From contig PNKX01000008.1 of assembly GCA_013822725.1 (NCBI GenBank), positions 62,001 to 126,000 on the forward strand: 64,000 nucleotides of DNA, read 5' to 3'. The notes beneath the pieces are model-generated. The model did not search any database. It was not told where the DNA came from and worked only from the letters and a program-made list of their open reading frames with translations. Source of the stretch: Pirellula sp. (GTDB lineage Bacteria > Planctomycetota > Planctomycetia > Pirellulales > Lacipirellulaceae). Positions 9,109-17,677 of this stretch are shown piece after piece. Positions within the stretch are counted from its first letter, which is position 1; each line of letters begins with the position of its first letter. A program made the position numbers and the translations under genes.

Positions 9109-9939
9109 ATGACGCTCGCCATCGAAACTAAACGACTCACGCGGTACTTCGATGACGTACATGCAGTGAAGTCGGTCGACCTCGCCGTACAGCGCGGCGC
9201 CCTGTATGGGTTTCTGGGTCCTAACGGAGCCGGTAAGTCGACGACGATTAAGATGCTCACAGGCATCCTCGTTCCTTCGTCAGGCGAGATCAGCTTACTC
9301 GGCAAGAATCCCTGGAATAGAAATGATTCCATCGAGATCAAACGGCAGACGGGAGTCGTCCCGGAAGACCTGGCGCTGTTCGACAACCTCACCGCCGGCG
9401 AGTACCTCACCTTTGTCGGGCGGATGTATTCGATGGATCTCAGCACCATCCGCGAACGGACGGAGGAGTTGCTGTCGCTCCTCAAGCTTGAGGAAGTTGA
9501 AAAGAAACTCACCGTCGAGTATTCGCACGGCATGAAGAAGAAGCTCGCGCTCGCCGCGGCGCTCCTACCGAACCCAGACCTGCTCTTTCTTGACGAACCG
9601 TTCGAAGGCGTCGATGCGGTCACCTCGCGAGTCATTCGCGACATCCTTTCAATCTATGTGCGTCGCGGTTCGACGGTATTTCTCACGTCGCATGTTTTAG
9701 AGATTGTCGAACGCATCTGCACCCACGTGGGCATCATCGCGAATGGCCAATTGGTCGTACAAACGTCGCTGGACGAACTTCGCCAGGGGAGTTCGCTGGA
9801 AAAAACATTTCTGGAGAAAGTCGGCAGTCCAACTGAAGAACGAATCGACCTCGCTTGGCTAAAAGAAGGGCCGACGGGATCGGCGGCTCCATTGCCAGTC
9901 GAGTCCGCGGGCATTTCTAGCGAGGAGCCAGCGTCATGA
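9109..9939 (+). CDS. ABC transporter ATP-binding protein
   Basis: I start at the ATG at 9109 (MTLAIETKRL) rather than the TTG at 9070, because family similarity begins there; this gives 276 residues. Walker A is GPNGAGKST, Walker B is LLFLDEP, and the signature motif is the variant YSHGMKKK instead of LSGGQ, as in ABC-2 type export ATPases. The last 40 residues form a tail beyond the domain. The stop overlaps the permease start by four bases (ATGA), so the pair is co-translated. The substrate is unknown. Confidence 0.9.
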   Translation: MTLAIETKRLTRYFDDVHAVKSVDLAVQRGALYGFLGPNGAGKSTTIKMLTGILVPSSGEISLLGKNPWNRNDSIEIKRQTGVVPEDLALFDNLTAGEYLTFVGRMYSMDLSTIRERTEELLSLLKLEEVEKKLTVEYSHGMKKKLALAAALLPNPDLLFLDEPFEGVDAVTSRVIRDILSIYVRRGSTVFLTSHVLEIVERICTHVGIIANGQLVVQTSLDELRQGSSLEKTFLEKVGSPTEERIDLAWLKEGPTGSAAPLPVESAGISSEEPAS

Positions 9940-11771
9940 ATTTCAGCCACTTCTCGGCCATCGTTCGCATGCGTTGGCAGATCACGCGCAACCAGTTTAG
10001 TAAGTCCGGCAGGACCAACAGAATCTTCTCGGTGCTCTTGCTGATCCTGGCTGCGCTCGGTTCCTTGGGAGCGTTCCTATTTTCCATAATCGGAGGCAAT
10101 GTTTTCCTCGCGAAGATGGAGCCCTTCTACGTGATCTACGTGTGGGATGCGCTAGCGCTCGCATTCCTGTTCGTCTGGGCCATCGCCCTGATGACTGAAC
10201 TGCAACGTTCCGAGATACTCTCACTGAAAAACCTCTTGCATCTGCCGATCTCGCTGTCAGGTGCGTTTCTGCTCAATTACGCCAGTTCGTTCGCTAGTTT
10301 GACGGTGCTCTTGTTTCTGCCGGCGATGCTCGGGCTGTGCCTGGCTTCGGTGTGGCGCTTCGGCGGGCACTCGCTGGTCGTGTTTGCCTTACTGGCGTCG
10401 TTTCTGCTGATGGTGACGGCCGTGTCTTATCAGTTGCGCGGCTGGCTAGCTCGATTGATGGAGAATAAACGCAAGCGGGGAACCGTGATCGCCATCACGA
10501 CGTTTGCCTTCGTTTTGATCGCTCAGGTTCCAAACCTCGTCAATATGAGAGTCATGAGGTCGCAGGCGACAACTTCTATGGAAAGCGGGGAAGCGCACAT
10601 CGAGCAACTTACCCAATTGCAGAAACAGCACACGGCCGGCGAGATCGACGGGGAAGCCTACGCCTCCGCCGTCGAGAAGCTCAATGAAGAGTTCACGCAA
10701 CAGCAACAGGCTGTGCGCGACGCCGAGACGGCGGCGAGAAACCACACTGCGGCGGTCATGAACGCGGTGTTGCCGATCGGATGGTTGCCCTACGGCGCGA
10801 GCGCCGCGGCGGGTGGCGCCATCCTCTCGCCCTGGCTCTGCGTCTTGGGGATGTCTGCCATCGGGCTCGTCAGTCTGGCGCTTGCCTATCGCAGCACATT
10901 GCGAGCGTACACCGGCGACCACAATAAGGAATATCGTCCCGCTGCACGAAAGAGGGCGAAGGTTTTCGCCAGGGGCTCCATCCTTGAAAAGAGCGTGCCG
11001 TTTCTGACAGAAACGCAATCCGTCGTCGCCATGGCCTCGCTCCGATCCATCCTTCGCGCACCGGAAGCGAAGATGGCGTTGCTCACTCCGCTCATCTTCG
11101 CCTGCGTGTTTGGGTCAATGCTGCTCACCGGACGGATCGACAAACTGCCGGAGATCGTTCGCCCCTGGCTGGGAGTCGGCGCTCTTAGCATGTCGCTGCT
11201 CGGCATGCTGCAAATGATGCTCAACATGTTCGGCCTCGATCGCCATGGCTTCCGAGCTTACGTCCTCATGCCGGCTCCGCGCCGAGACATTCTACTCGGC
11301 AAGAACATGGGCATCTTCCCACTTGCTTCAGCGCTCGGCGCACTGCTGATCATTTTCACAGGAGTTGTCGGAAAAATGGAGCTCACGCACATCGTCGCCA
11401 CCCTGTTGCAAATAGTGGTCGCGCTCTTCATTTATTTCACGATCAGTAACTTCACCTCAATCGTCGCCCCCATGGGGATGACGGTCGGTACGATGAAGCC
11501 GGTCTCGATGAAAGTGAGCGTGTTCGTGATCCAATTCGGTGCGCTACTATTAGTTCCAGTCGCCATCATTCCCGCGGCATTCGCGCTGGGCGCGGAGCAA
11601 TTCGCGGGCGTAATCGGTGGCGTTCACGGCGTCCCCATCTACCTCTTGTTGACGTTTGTGGAGCTACCGCTCGCGCTCTGGTTCTATTACCAAATGTTAA
11701 ATCTCCAGGGTCGCCTCCTCCAGGAGCGCGAACAAGCGATCCTCGCCGTCGTCTCAAAGGTAGCTGCCTAG
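9936..11771 (+). CDS. ABC exporter permease
   Basis: The 611-residue protein has about eleven or twelve hydrophobic segments, starting with one near residues 28-52. A hydrophilic, coiled-coil-like loop follows around residues 205-270 (rich in Glu/Gln/Ala), then a second membrane block from about 275. This fits a two-lobed ABC-2 type permease. The ATGA overlap with the ATPase gene supports one transporter. No peptide, polysaccharide or drug marker genes are adjacent, so the cargo cannot be inferred. Confidence 0.82.
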   Translation: MNFSHFSAIVRMRWQITRNQFSKSGRTNRIFSVLLLILAALGSLGAFLFSIIGGNVFLAKMEPFYVIYVWDALALAFLFVWAIALMTELQRSEILSLKNLLHLPISLSGAFLLNYASSFASLTVLLFLPAMLGLCLASVWRFGGHSLVVFALLASFLLMVTAVSYQLRGWLARLMENKRKRGTVIAITTFAFVLIAQVPNLVNMRVMRSQATTSMESGEAHIEQLTQLQKQHTAGEIDGEAYASAVEKLNEEFTQQQQAVRDAETAARNHTAAVMNAVLPIGWLPYGASAAAGGAILSPWLCVLGMSAIGLVSLALAYRSTLRAYTGDHNKEYRPAARKRAKVFARGSILEKSVPFLTETQSVVAMASLRSILRAPEAKMALLTPLIFACVFGSMLLTGRIDKLPEIVRPWLGVGALSMSLLGMLQMMLNMFGLDRHGFRAYVLMPAPRRDILLGKNMGIFPLASALGALLIIFTGVVGKMELTHIVATLLQIVVALFIYFTISNFTSIVAPMGMTVGTMKPVSMKVSVFVIQFGALLLVPVAIIPAAFALGAEQFAGVIGGVHGVPIYLLLTFVELPLALWFYYQMLNLQGRLLQEREQAILAVVSKVAA

Positions 11772-12096
11772 CCAGCGCCTATTCTTAAACTAGGATTCCA
11801 GCGTTCACAACTAGCTGATCTATGAGCGATCGGAACGCACTTGGCTATGGCAAGGTCATCAACGCCCAAAGGGCGAGCGAAGGTCGTTGCTTGCCGATCG
11901 CATCGACAAGCCAAAGCCATCCATGAAAACGCAATGATCGCCATCTCGGGCGGTATCGCCTGCGTCGTTGCTCGCCGCTGCAGTTACATGGCTGTTACAA
12001 TGCCGCCGTTGCATAGTTCTCATTGGCCGGTAGAGTCAAGGACATTCCCGCTCGCCTTGATCCCCGCCCGCCGGGCGACTTTTTGCAGGACCGAAC
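11772..12096. other. Spacer without a recognisable gene
   Basis: The 325 bp hold no open frame with family features. The region should contain the terminator of the ABC operon and the promoter of the propeller gene. No strong stem-loop with a T-run is visible. Confidence 0.5.
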
Positions 12097-13128
12097 ATGA
12101 CCCGTACATGCAAAAATCCGGTACGATGCGCAGCGCTCGTGGTTGTGTTCTTGCTAGCGGCGCGCGGCGAATTGACATTGGCTCAGGATCTTGCGCCTGA
12201 TCGGAATTTCTCACCGATCGCAGACAAATCGACTCCCCTGATGCCGCGAGTGATCTTGCGCAACATCCGCGAAGATCGCGATGGCAACATCTGGTTCGCC
12301 AGCTTTGGCGGACCGATTCGATACGACGGCAAAGCGTTCACCAACTTTTCCGAGGAAGCAGGACTTGCGAAACGGCGTATCTTTTCGCTCCTCGTCGATA
12401 AGTCCGGCGCCTTTTGGTTTGGCTCGATCACCGGCGGCGCCTCCAAGTACGATGGCAAATCGTTTACGCGATTCACAACGAAAGAGGGCCTTTCCGGCAA
12501 TGACGTCTTATGGATTTTTGAAGACGCGGAGGGCGACGTATGGCTGGCGACGGACGGAGGCGTGAGCCGATATGACGGCAAGACATTTACCAACTATTCC
12601 ACAAAGGATGGCCTTCCTCACAATTCCGTCTATGCGATTGCTCAAGACCGCTCTGGAAAACTCTGGTTCGGCACTCAAGAGGGAATCGCCTCATATGATG
12701 GAAACATCTTCACGAACTTCGCTGGCATCGCTGGGCGCGAATTCACAAACATCCGCTCGATTGTGGAGGATAAGGCGGGAAATCTCTGGTTCGGCGGGCA
12801 GTATGGCGTCTATCGCTACGACGGCAAGACGGGAGCGATGCTGACGGCGAAAGATGGGCTACTCGATGATTTCGTCGGTTCGATGCTTGTCGACAAAGCG
12901 GGCAGCGTTTGGTTTGGACATCCGCTGGACGAACGGGGCGGCGCCACGCGCTATGATGGCGAGGAATTCACGCATTTCACTCAGAAGGAAGGGCTGCCTG
13001 CGAAGACTGTCTATTGCATGCTCGAAGACAGCGACGGGCGCATCTGGTTCGGTAGCGTGGGCGACGGGGCGTCGCGATATGACGGCAAGACGTTTACGGA
13101 TTTTTCGACTGCCTCGCTCCCGAAGTGA
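12097..13128 (+). CDS. Secreted seven-blade Reg_prop (two-component-regulator-type) propeller protein
   Basis: A signal peptide (AALVVVFLLAARGELTLAQ) is followed by seven repeats of ~41 residues with the core W-F-G-x3-G-x3-YDGK-x-FT-x-F. This is the repeat of the periplasmic propeller found in hybrid two-component systems. Here only the propeller is present: no transmembrane helix, kinase or Y_Y_Y domain follows before the stop at 13128. Seven blades are enough to close one propeller, so it may be a free periplasmic or surface binding protein. No neighbour suggests the ligand. Confidence 0.82.
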   Translation: MTRTCKNPVRCAALVVVFLLAARGELTLAQDLAPDRNFSPIADKSTPLMPRVILRNIREDRDGNIWFASFGGPIRYDGKAFTNFSEEAGLAKRRIFSLLVDKSGAFWFGSITGGASKYDGKSFTRFTTKEGLSGNDVLWIFEDAEGDVWLATDGGVSRYDGKTFTNYSTKDGLPHNSVYAIAQDRSGKLWFGTQEGIASYDGNIFTNFAGIAGREFTNIRSIVEDKAGNLWFGGQYGVYRYDGKTGAMLTAKDGLLDDFVGSMLVDKAGSVWFGHPLDERGGATRYDGEEFTHFTQKEGLPAKTVYCMLEDSDGRIWFGSVGDGASRYDGKTFTDFSTASLPK

Positions 13129-14314
13129 TGCACCTAGCCATAGCGGTGACGCCATGGATCACTCCACGCGTGGGTTGCCCCGACCTAAGTTGGTTTCGTC
13201 TCGTTACGCGCAGGACGAACCGGCATGGGTAAGCGCCAATTCTCACACGACTCCGAACTCATTGTCAGTGCGCGAACGTTCCCCGTTTCTGGACCCGCTT
13301 GAGTGTTGTTGCTCCTCGTTACTGAAAGTCGTCTCGTTTATTCATGCAGAGCCGCCGGTCTTGCGTTTCGCGGAGACCTCTGCTCGCCTGCTTCCCGCTA
13401 TGGAGGGGTGGCCAAAAGTAGTTCGCCTCCCTACCGCCCTTTTCCGCTACAGTGAACGCCTGTGCTGTTAAGTCGCGGCCGATAGGCCTCGGACGCCACT
13501 GACGTTCTGTCAGTGCGAAGTGTCGGATGAGCCTGCCTGCCTGGCGCTTGGCTTTAGAGTACGGGACGGCACGCTGGCTGTGGCGGCTGAGGCTGTGTAC
13601 CCGCTGGTCACACGCTACGACAAGGGACGCCCCGCGCCTCCGACGTCCAAGCCCAACGACGCCAATCTGCCGCCGCGCGCAAATCACTTAAGTAGCGACT
13701 GCATAACTAATTACGACTTCTGTCGCCAAAAAACGCTTTAGCGACTGAAGGCGACACGCGACACATAGGCGTGTCGCGACAAGAAACGTTTGCCCGACCC
13801 CTTCACGCGTCCTACGCTCTTTGACATCTCAACCCCCACCCACATCGCCCGCGGCCGATAGCGTCGCTTTGCGCTGCGCCAAGATTCCACGCAAATCGTC
13901 TGCTCAGCACGCCATCGCGAACGGATCTCGCGAGGCGGCCAACAAAAGCTGTTGGCCGACATGGCCAACATGACAGGCTCGCAACCTGTCGCTCAAACCG
14001 ACAGCGTCAATGACTGCCAAAGGCCATTCGCAGACATGGCAGCCAAGACGATGCGACGCGGATTCAGAACAGAATGAATCCGCGAACATCCGTCGAATTC
14101 GCGAAAATCCGCGTTCTATTCTTCGCCTTTCCAATGCGGTAGCGGGAATGCCAGCCTTCGCGGCCTCCCGCGATGCCTGCTGTCGTTGCTGGCCATTGCA
14201 ATAACCTCATGCTATGATGGGAGTTGAGGCGACCACCCAGGCGGAGCCAACGTCAGCCAACCGTTGCAAGTGAGGCGGCAACGATCGTGCAGACCCCGAC
14301 CGGAGGGACTCGCT
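13129..14314. other. 1.2-kb region without a recognisable gene
   Basis: No open frame here has plausible domain content, and the frames present look like chance frames in GC-rich DNA. The end near 13.9-14.1 kb has several small inverted segments (GTTGGCCGACATGGCCAAC). It may be a decayed gene or contain an unrecognised RNA; I can support neither. Confidence 0.4.
14302..14307 (+). promoter_or_regulatory. Strong ribosome-binding site of the leader ORF before the kinase
   Basis: GGAGGG lies seven bases before the ATG at 14315. No comparable site precedes either candidate start of the kinase itself. Confidence 0.6.
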
Positions 14315-14458
14315 ATGGACAGAGACAACTCATCTCGCGCGACAGGCGCCAGCAAGGGTTTTAGCCCGCGGCCAGCGGTTCGGCACGTCCCGTGCAAACC
14401 AGCCCCGCACCCACCCTGCTCCCGCCCCTCGTGCTCCCACCGCTGTTCGATCGCATGA
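14315..14458 (+). CDS. Candidate 47-residue leader ORF coupled to the kinase
   Basis: This short frame begins at an ATG with an optimal GGAGGG seven bases upstream. It ends in TGA that overlaps the kinase ATG at 14455 (ATGA). The product (MDRDNSSRATG...) is basic and rich in Cys, Pro and Ser, with no recognisable domain. The combination of a good ribosome-binding site here and none before the kinase suggests that ribosomes finishing this frame re-initiate on the kinase. It may be a translated leader without its own function. Confidence 0.45.
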   Translation: MDRDNSSRATGASKGFSPRPAVRHVPCKPAPHPPCSRPSCSHRCSIA

Positions 14459-16062
14459 CGGCCAACGAATTTCTCGACTTGCTCCGACGCAGCCAACTGG
14501 TGGAAGAAGACCAGTTGACGAAGTTTCTCGGAACCGTCGCCGCGAAGCACAAGCATCGGCTCCCCGCGGAAGCCGAGCCGATTGCGGAGGCGATGATCGA
14601 GGCGGGAATCCTCACCGAATGGCAGTCAGAGAAGTTGCTCGCCGGCAAGCACAAAGGCTTCATGCTCGGCAAGTACAAGCTGCTGCGGCACCTCGGCAAG
14701 GGGGGGATGAGCCAGGTCTACCTCGCCGAGCACATGCTCATGAAGCGCAAGGTGGCGATCAAGGTCTTGCCCTCGAACCGTGTCGAAGACTCGACCTACC
14801 TGGAACGCTTCCGCACCGAAGCCCGCGCGGCAGCCAAGCTCGACGACCCGAACATCGTGCGGGTTTACGACATCGACAACGACGGCAAGACGCACTACAT
14901 CGTCATGGAGTTCGTCGACGGCCGCGACCTCCACGTCCTGGTGAAGGACGAGGGTGCGCTGGGCTACGAACGAGCGGCCGACTACATCGCCCAAGTGGCG
15001 CGCGGCATCGCTCACGCCCACGCGATGGGACTCGTCCACCGCGACATCAAGCCCGCCAACTGCATGGTCACCAAGCACGAGGTGGTGAAACTCCTCGATA
15101 TGGGCCTGGCGCGACTGATCGACGACGAAGCGTCGTTGACGCTGGAGAACAACGAAAACGTCCTCGGCACGGCAGATTACCTCGCCCCCGAGCAGGCGCT
15201 CAATAGTCACAAAGCCGATGCCCGGGCCGACATTTATAGCCTCGGTTGTACGCTCTACTTCCTGCTGGTCGGGCACCCGCCGTTTCCGGAAGGGACGATT
15301 TCCGAGCGGCTGCTGAAGCATCAGGTCGAACAGGCGCCGAGCATTTTCAAGGAGCGTCCCGACGCGCCGTCGGTGCTGGTCAACATCTGCACGCGGATGA
15401 TGGCCAAGCGCGCCGACGAGCGCTACCAAACGGCCGGCGAGGTGGCGGAGCGGCTAACCGAATGGCTCGCCGATCGCGGCATCGCCGTGGGCGACAGCGG
15501 CAAGCGCAAGGACCCCAGCGGTTCGGGCGGCGGCGGAGGAGGGGGCGGACTCGGCAGCGACGTCTTCCGGCGCTTCGCCGCCTCGATGAGCAAGATTGGC
15601 AACGACTCCGGCAACCGGGCCTCCTCGCCCGGAACCGGCAGCGGCGGCGCGCGGAAGCCAACGGCGGTCGTCGCGAAGGCGCGCACGGAACCCGAAGAAG
15701 AGATGGTGCTCGCCCCCTTGGATGACGAGCCCCCCAAGAAGGTCGTTGTCGCCGAAGCGGCCAAAGCGGCGGCGCCTGTGCCGCCGGCGACAGTGAATGG
15801 CGCCGCGACCATCGCAGCGACGCCGGCGGTTCCCGAGAAACCGAAGAAGCTCAAGTCGCTGCTGGAAGAGGAACTCGACGCCGCTCGCGCCGCGGCCCCC
15901 AAGGTGCGACCCACGCGCAAAGAAGGCGAGTTCGACCCGCTGCGCCCACCAGGCTTCGCGGGCCCCAGCTACGGTCCCCCTGGCTGGGTTTACGCCGCGA
16001 TCGGCTTCGGCGTGTTCCTAGTTCTTTGCGTCGTCGGCGCACTCGTGTTCGGGCTGCTCTAG
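14455..16062 (+). CDS. Membrane-anchored serine/threonine protein kinase
   Basis: I use the ATG at 14455 (MTANEFLDLL), overlapping the leader ORF stop; a GTG at 14392 is the alternative. The protein has 535 residues. A ~75-residue helical N-terminus precedes a PknB-type kinase domain (about 76-350) with a glycine loop LGKGGMSQVYLAEH, Lys103 (VAIK), HRDIKPAN with Asp197, and DMG instead of DFG at 215-217, a form frequent in planctomycete kinases. A glycine-rich linker and a Pro/Ala/Glu-rich low-complexity stretch lead to one transmembrane helix at the C-terminus (WVYAAIGFGVFLVLCVVGAL). No extracellular sensor follows the helix. Substrates are unknown. Confidence 0.9.
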   Translation: MTANEFLDLLRRSQLVEEDQLTKFLGTVAAKHKHRLPAEAEPIAEAMIEAGILTEWQSEKLLAGKHKGFMLGKYKLLRHLGKGGMSQVYLAEHMLMKRKVAIKVLPSNRVEDSTYLERFRTEARAAAKLDDPNIVRVYDIDNDGKTHYIVMEFVDGRDLHVLVKDEGALGYERAADYIAQVARGIAHAHAMGLVHRDIKPANCMVTKHEVVKLLDMGLARLIDDEASLTLENNENVLGTADYLAPEQALNSHKADARADIYSLGCTLYFLLVGHPPFPEGTISERLLKHQVEQAPSIFKERPDAPSVLVNICTRMMAKRADERYQTAGEVAERLTEWLADRGIAVGDSGKRKDPSGSGGGGGGGGLGSDVFRRFAASMSKIGNDSGNRASSPGTGSGGARKPTAVVAKARTEPEEEMVLAPLDDEPPKKVVVAEAAKAAAPVPPATVNGAATIAATPAVPEKPKKLKSLLEEELDAARAAAPKVRPTRKEGEFDPLRPPGFAGPSYGPPGWVYAAIGFGVFLVLCVVGALVFGLL

Positions 16063-17189
16063 CCGCGAGCCAAGGCGTCGCTTTGCTTGACGAAGTCGTC
16101 GCCGTGCCACTGGTCGTCGGCGCGAATCATCTTCCCGGCATCGTGCTTCGCCTTCGCGGCGACGCGCGCCTCGGCTTGACGTTTCACGAGGTCGGCATGA
16201 GTGGTGAAAAACTGAACGCTGTGGCCGCGGAAGTCTTCGAGACGCTCGAACTTGTGCTGCTCCATAAACGCCAGCAGCCGTTCGCAGAGCGGCTTGATAA
16301 GTCCGTAGCCGTGCTTCATCACGCCGGTGCAGACCTGAACGGTGTCGGCGCCGAGGAGGATGAACTGAGCGGCGTCTTCGCCCGTTTCGACTCCGCCAAT
16401 CCCGCTGATCGAGCGACCGGGAAATTCCTTGCGAATGACTTGCGAAATCTCCATCACCATCCGGAGGGCGATCGGCAGCACAGCGCGACAGGAGTAGCCG
16501 CCGGGAGTCGTGTATCCTTCGACGGTCGGTTCAGGGCGCAATGTTTCGAGGTTCACTCCCAACACGCTGCGGATGGTGTTGATCGCGCTCACTCCTTCAC
16601 ACTCCGCGCGGAAAGCGGCGCGAGCGGGGTCTTCGATGTGGGTGACGTTCGGCGTCATCTTCGCCCAGACCGGCTTCGTCGCGACGGCGTTGACCCAGCG
16701 GGAGACCTCTTCAAGGATTTCGGGATTCTCGCCCATCGCCGAGCCCATCTTTCGCTCGGGCAGCCCGTGGGGGCAGGAGAAGTTGAGCTCGAACGCATCG
16801 ACCCCGACCGCTTCGCAGCGCTCGACGATCTCAACCCAGGCGTCCTTGCGGAACTCCTCCATGATCGACGCGATGAGGATCCGATCCGGGTACTTGTCCT
16901 TCACCGCTTTCAGTTCGTCCATCCAGACGCTGAAGGGGCGGTCGCTGATCAGCTCGATATTCTCCCAACCGATGATCTCGTCCGACCCTTGCGCTCGCAG
17001 GCGGGCGTAGCGGGGTTGGACGTTGGTGACCTTATCGGCTTCCAGGCTGATCGTCTTGCAAATGACGGCCCCCCAGCCCTCTTCGAAGGCTTTGCAGATG
17101 ACGTTGCCGTTGGTTCCCGGCGGGCCTGAGCCGATGACGAAAGGGTTCGGAAGCTTTAGGCCGTCGACGGTGGTTTCGAGCGTCGCCAT
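16059..17189 (-). CDS. preA: Dihydropyrimidine dehydrogenase, PreA-type subunit
   Basis: The 376-residue FMN barrel protein has the catalytic segment ELNFSCPHG with Cys139, the residue that protonates uracil/thymine in dihydropyrimidine dehydrogenases. It also has the GIGGVETGEDAAQFILLGA phosphate-binding segment. It lacks the C-terminal 4Fe-4S domain of E. coli PreA, and no PreT-like subunit is adjacent, so its electron donor is not evident. It leads a set of genes that complete reductive pyrimidine breakdown to beta-alanine and acetyl-CoA. It is convergent with the kinase, the stops overlapping by four bases. A 27-bp family D repeat lies 13 bp upstream of its start. Confidence 0.85.
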   Translation of the reverse strand: MATLETTVDGLKLPNPFVIGSGPPGTNGNVICKAFEEGWGAVICKTISLEADKVTNVQPRYARLRAQGSDEIIGWENIELISDRPFSVWMDELKAVKDKYPDRILIASIMEEFRKDAWVEIVERCEAVGVDAFELNFSCPHGLPERKMGSAMGENPEILEEVSRWVNAVATKPVWAKMTPNVTHIEDPARAAFRAECEGVSAINTIRSVLGVNLETLRPEPTVEGYTTPGGYSCRAVLPIALRMVMEISQVIRKEFPGRSISGIGGVETGEDAAQFILLGADTVQVCTGVMKHGYGLIKPLCERLLAFMEQHKFERLEDFRGHSVQFFTTHADLVKRQAEARVAAKAKHDAGKMIRADDQWHGDDFVKQSDALARG

Positions 17190-17202
17190 CGATGTGATCT
17201 CG

Positions 17203-17677
17203 ATTGAAGAATGGACCGGATAACAGGATCGAGGAGGGATTAACTGGATGACGTGGGTAAGGTTCGAACTTTTCGTTTAACGACCACGCCTTCTGGACTG
17301 AAGTTGATTAGTAGGCCGACTGGCTTGTTAGTGGCAATCAGGTAATTAACCAATTGGGCTTCGTGAACTTTTGCAAGCACGTCGATCGCCTTGAGTTCAA
17401 CGATGATGACTCCCTCGACAATAATATCCGCGAAGAAACTACCTACCGGTTGATCTCGATAGTAAACGTCGAGTCGAACTTGGCTTTCAGCTACGAGTCC
17501 TGTCTCTCGAAGTTCAATTAAAAGGCTTTGCTCGTAGACCGACTCCAAGAAGCCGGCGCCAAGCGTGTTATAAACTTGGTACGCGCAGCCGATGATCTTC
17601 TCAGTAAGGTCGGCGTATAGCATCAAGAAACTATCCCGTCGATCCAATCAATCCTGTTATCCTGTCAAGTCTTCAAT
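17203..17677. mobile_element. GxxExxY gene framed by 27-bp inverted repeats (family D)
   Basis: A copy of the form ATTGAAGAATGGACCGGATA... at 17203-17229 and its inverse at 17651-17677 agree in 24 of 27 bases and enclose a single gene. The right arm supplies the last codons and stop of the aminotransferase gene (stop at 17665). A gene-less pair of the same arms is at 23394-23525. I infer a small mobile or formerly mobile unit; no transposase is present. Confidence 0.5.
17240..17623 (-). CDS. GxxExxY family protein (PD-(D/E)XK-like fold)
   Basis: The start at 17623 (MLYADLTEKIIG) gives 127 residues; a TTG eight codons upstream is possible. The signature G-x-x-E-x-x-Y appears as GFLESVYE. The later ADIIVEGVIIVELKA has the D-x(n)-E-x-K pattern of PD-(D/E)XK nucleases, and the C-terminal LLINFSPEGVVVKR is family-typical. 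The biological role is unknown. It is the only non-catabolic gene inside the pyrimidine block, separating preA from the aminotransferase, and lies between inverted family D repeats, so it looks like an insertion. Confidence 0.85.
   Translation of the reverse strand: MLYADLTEKIIGCAYQVYNTLGAGFLESVYEQSLLIELRETGLVAESQVRLDVYYRDQPVGSFFADIIVEGVIIVELKAIDVLAKVHEAQLVNYLIATNKPVGLLINFSPEGVVVKRKVRTLPTSSS

Noticed and set aside
16026-17129. 367-codon plus-strand frame opposite preA
   Set aside because: Shadow of preA; the preA frame has the catalytic Cys motif and this one has none.
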